Below are positions 7,231 to 7,999 of a stretch of 7,999 bases of DNA, piece by piece. The notes beneath the pieces are model-generated. The model was given only the letters and a program-made list of their open reading frames with translations. It did not search any database and was not told the origin of the DNA. The stretch is from Lentimicrobium sp. (lineage in GTDB: Bacteria; Bacteroidota; Bacteroidia; Bacteroidales; Lentimicrobiaceae): positions 1 through 7,999 of the forward strand of contig JAAXUD010000102.1 in NCBI GenBank assembly GCA_013336205.1. The letters are read 5' to 3'. The position numbers and the translations under genes are program-made. How positions within the stretch are numbered: position 1 is the first letter of the stretch; every line of letters begins with the position of its first letter.

Positions 7231-7288
7231 AATAGTTGAGACGCGATGCAGTTGAGACGCGATGCATCGCGTCTCAACTATTTTTATT
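7231..7288 (+). terminator. Palindromic repeat acting as a probable bidirectional terminator
   Basis: Positions 7231-7250 pair perfectly with 7263-7282 (20 bp, 12-nt loop), and the + strand continues TTTTTATT, the form of a Rho-independent terminator. It starts 7 bp after the stop codon of the secreted protein gene and ends 23 bp before the stop codon of the convergent minus-strand gene, so it could serve both. The inner part is built from a repeated 16-nt unit. Confidence 0.8.
7235..7278. repeat. Tandem and inverted copies of a GTTGAGACGCGATGCA unit
   Basis: The 16-nt unit GTTGAGACGCGATGCA occurs at 7235-7250 and immediately again at 7251-7266. Its reverse complement spans 7263-7278, overlapping the second copy, so 7251-7278 is a perfect 28-nt palindrome. 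The 3' arm can therefore pair with either of two identical 5' arms. The word GAGACGCGATGCATCGCGTCTC belongs to a class of palindromes I recall as dispersed in several bacterial phyla; no other copy is in this window. Confidence 0.85.
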
Positions 7289-7305
7289 CGCAGCCTCCCC
7301 GAAAT

Positions 7306-7632
7306 TTACCGCTGCCTGATCCCCAGCCAGGCAACCACATAACAAGCAAAATCACCGATTACTTTCCGGTCATCTCCAAGTGTTTTTCGCCAGGCTGTTT
7401 GCTCTCCGGCATTGGCCATATTCCTGGATAAAATATTCAGGCTGTCAATCAGCGTATTGTGCAATCGGGTGCGCTCATCATTCGATACAATTTTATCTTC
7501 CATGCTCATAAAGTTCCATTGGGCCCTCACTTCCGTGTAGCGAATGGCTAATTTGTAGAAATTGCCGCTCAGTTTCTTCAGACTTGTTGCATCAACTACC
7601 TGAAACAGTGGAAGAAAAAATTGTTCGTTCAT
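7306..7632 (-). CDS. Hypothetical small helical protein
   Basis: I do not recognise this 108-aa protein. It has no signal peptide, membrane segment or cysteine pair (a single Cys near the C-terminus), and it looks almost wholly alpha-helical with mixed charge. This suggests a soluble cytoplasmic protein. Noticeable stretches are LKKLSGNFYKLAIRYTEVRAQW and the C-terminal RKVIGDFACYVVAWLGIRQR. It probably is a real gene: its composition is protein-like, it runs from an ATG to a stop just short of the palindromic terminator, and no competing plus-strand frame is credible. It is co-directional with truB, starting 108 bp after the truB stop, and convergent with the secreted protein gene. No good ribosome binding site is visible before the ATG at 7632. 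Confidence 0.72.
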   Translation of the reverse strand: MNEQFFLPLFQVVDATSLKKLSGNFYKLAIRYTEVRAQWNFMSMEDKIVSNDERTRLHNTLIDSLNILSRNMANAGEQTAWRKTLGDDRKVIGDFACYVVAWLGIRQR

Positions 7633-7663
7633 AGGATATCGATGAATTATTTATTGAATAAGC

Positions 7664-7699
7664 TAACGGCAAATTTTTATAACTGATATACCGGCAAAT
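7664..7699 (-). promoter_or_regulatory. Paired TAnCGGCAAAT boxes between truB and the hypothetical gene
   Basis: TAACGGCAAAT (7664-7674) and TACCGGCAAAT (7689-7699) are direct repeats with 10 of 11 matches, set 25 bp apart. Read on the minus strand they give two ATTTGCCG words. The first TTTG could be a -33 box and the second, preceded by AAAA, a poor -7 box, with a 17-bp spacer that is shorter than the usual 19-21. They could be a weak promoter for the minus-strand gene starting at 7632, or paired binding sites. This is a tentative call. Confidence 0.3.
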
Positions 7700-7740
7700 A
7701 CGATATTCATAAATCCATTCCGGAAAATAATTCCTTATAA

Positions 7741-7999
7741 TTAACCTTGTTCTTCTGCTGTCTTGTCAGGCTTATCTATCACTTCGGATCCAGGTTTAAT
7801 TTCAGCAATCAGGTCCTCCAGATTGTGCGCGTCTTCCAACCTGAAATCGCCGATGCGTGTGCGCCTGAGTACTACAAGATGCGCACCGCTGTTCAGTTCC
7901 AATCCAAAATCCCGGGCCAGTGAACGAATATAAGTTCCTTTGCTGCAACTTATCCTGAAATCCACCTCAGGCATTTCAATCCGGGTTATTTCAAACTCG
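7741..7999 (-). CDS. truB: tRNA pseudouridine(55) synthase TruB, C-terminal part (cut by window edge)
   Basis: TruB converts uridine 55 in the T-loop of most tRNAs to pseudouridine in the cytoplasm. The open frame runs off the right edge, so the start and the catalytic Asp domain are outside the window. The 85 visible residues begin [16 protein letters not shown] and contain the family motif [15 protein letters not shown], then [15 protein letters not shown]. They end in a short charged tail ([10 protein letters not shown]) with no room for a long PUA domain. The methionine at 7974 is internal, because coding continues upstream to the edge in the same frame with conserved-looking residues. 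truB points the same way as the hypothetical gene downstream. The family assignment is firm from the CSKGTYIR block. Confidence 0.95.
   Translation of the reverse strand, partial: EFEITRIEMPEVDFRISCSKGTYIRSLARDFGLELNSGAHLVVLRRTRIGDFRLEDAHNLEDLIAEIKPGSEVIDKPDKTAEEQG

Noticed and set aside
7246..7431. A 61-codon plus-strand frame after the secreted protein gene
   Set aside because: It begins inside the palindromic terminator and runs antisense over the end of the more protein-like minus-strand gene; its product is proline-rich and has no recognisable features.

Overview
The window looks like a chromosomal, mostly housekeeping segment from a member of the Bacteroidota, probably an uncultured Bacteroidales/Marinilabiliales-like lineage. 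The signs are two -7 promoter elements of the form TAnnTTTG, weak or absent Shine-Dalgarno sequences, a secreted protein with a type IX secretion (T9SS) C-terminal sorting domain, a DksA-like protein with a decayed zinc finger, and a long form of signal peptidase II. The species assignment is inference.

Region 1 (1-4722) is a co-directional plus-strand cluster. It starts with a TAnnTTTG element and a good ribosome binding site, followed by ileS (isoleucyl-tRNA synthetase, 1119 aa), a TraR/DksA-family protein, and lspA (lipoprotein signal peptidase). A strong 17-bp hairpin terminator closes it. The ileS and lspA pairing is familiar from other bacteria, and a small DksA-like gene between them is, from memory, common in Bacteroidota. 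The genes supply tRNA charging, probable RNA-polymerase-directed regulation, and lipoprotein maturation. The IleRS carries the signature motif GIHH (a GXHH form of the usual HXGH) together with KMSKR. lspA has no ATG in a plausible position and probably starts at TTG.

Region 2 (4723-5234) is about 500 bp without a convincing gene. It holds a degenerate dispersed-repeat-like element with inverted ends and a GC-rich palindrome, an eight-C tract, an 11-bp hairpin, and the promoter of the next gene.

Region 3 (5235-7288) is a single-gene unit. It encodes a 662-aa secreted multidomain protein with a signal peptide, a DSYGDGWNGA-type domain, a CARDB-like domain, an Omp28/thioredoxin-like domain with CGWC, a PKD domain and a T9SS sorting domain. 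It is followed by a palindromic repeat (two tandem 16-nt units plus an inverted unit) that can act as a bidirectional terminator.

Region 4 (7306-7999) is on the minus strand and converges on region 3. It holds a small helical protein of unknown function and, cut by the window edge, the C-terminal part of truB (tRNA pseudouridine-55 synthase).

I found no CRISPR array, tRNA or rRNA gene, transposase, phage gene or obvious defence system. The most noteworthy items are the IleRS signature motif, the non-coding repeats and the multidomain Omp28-like secreted protein.
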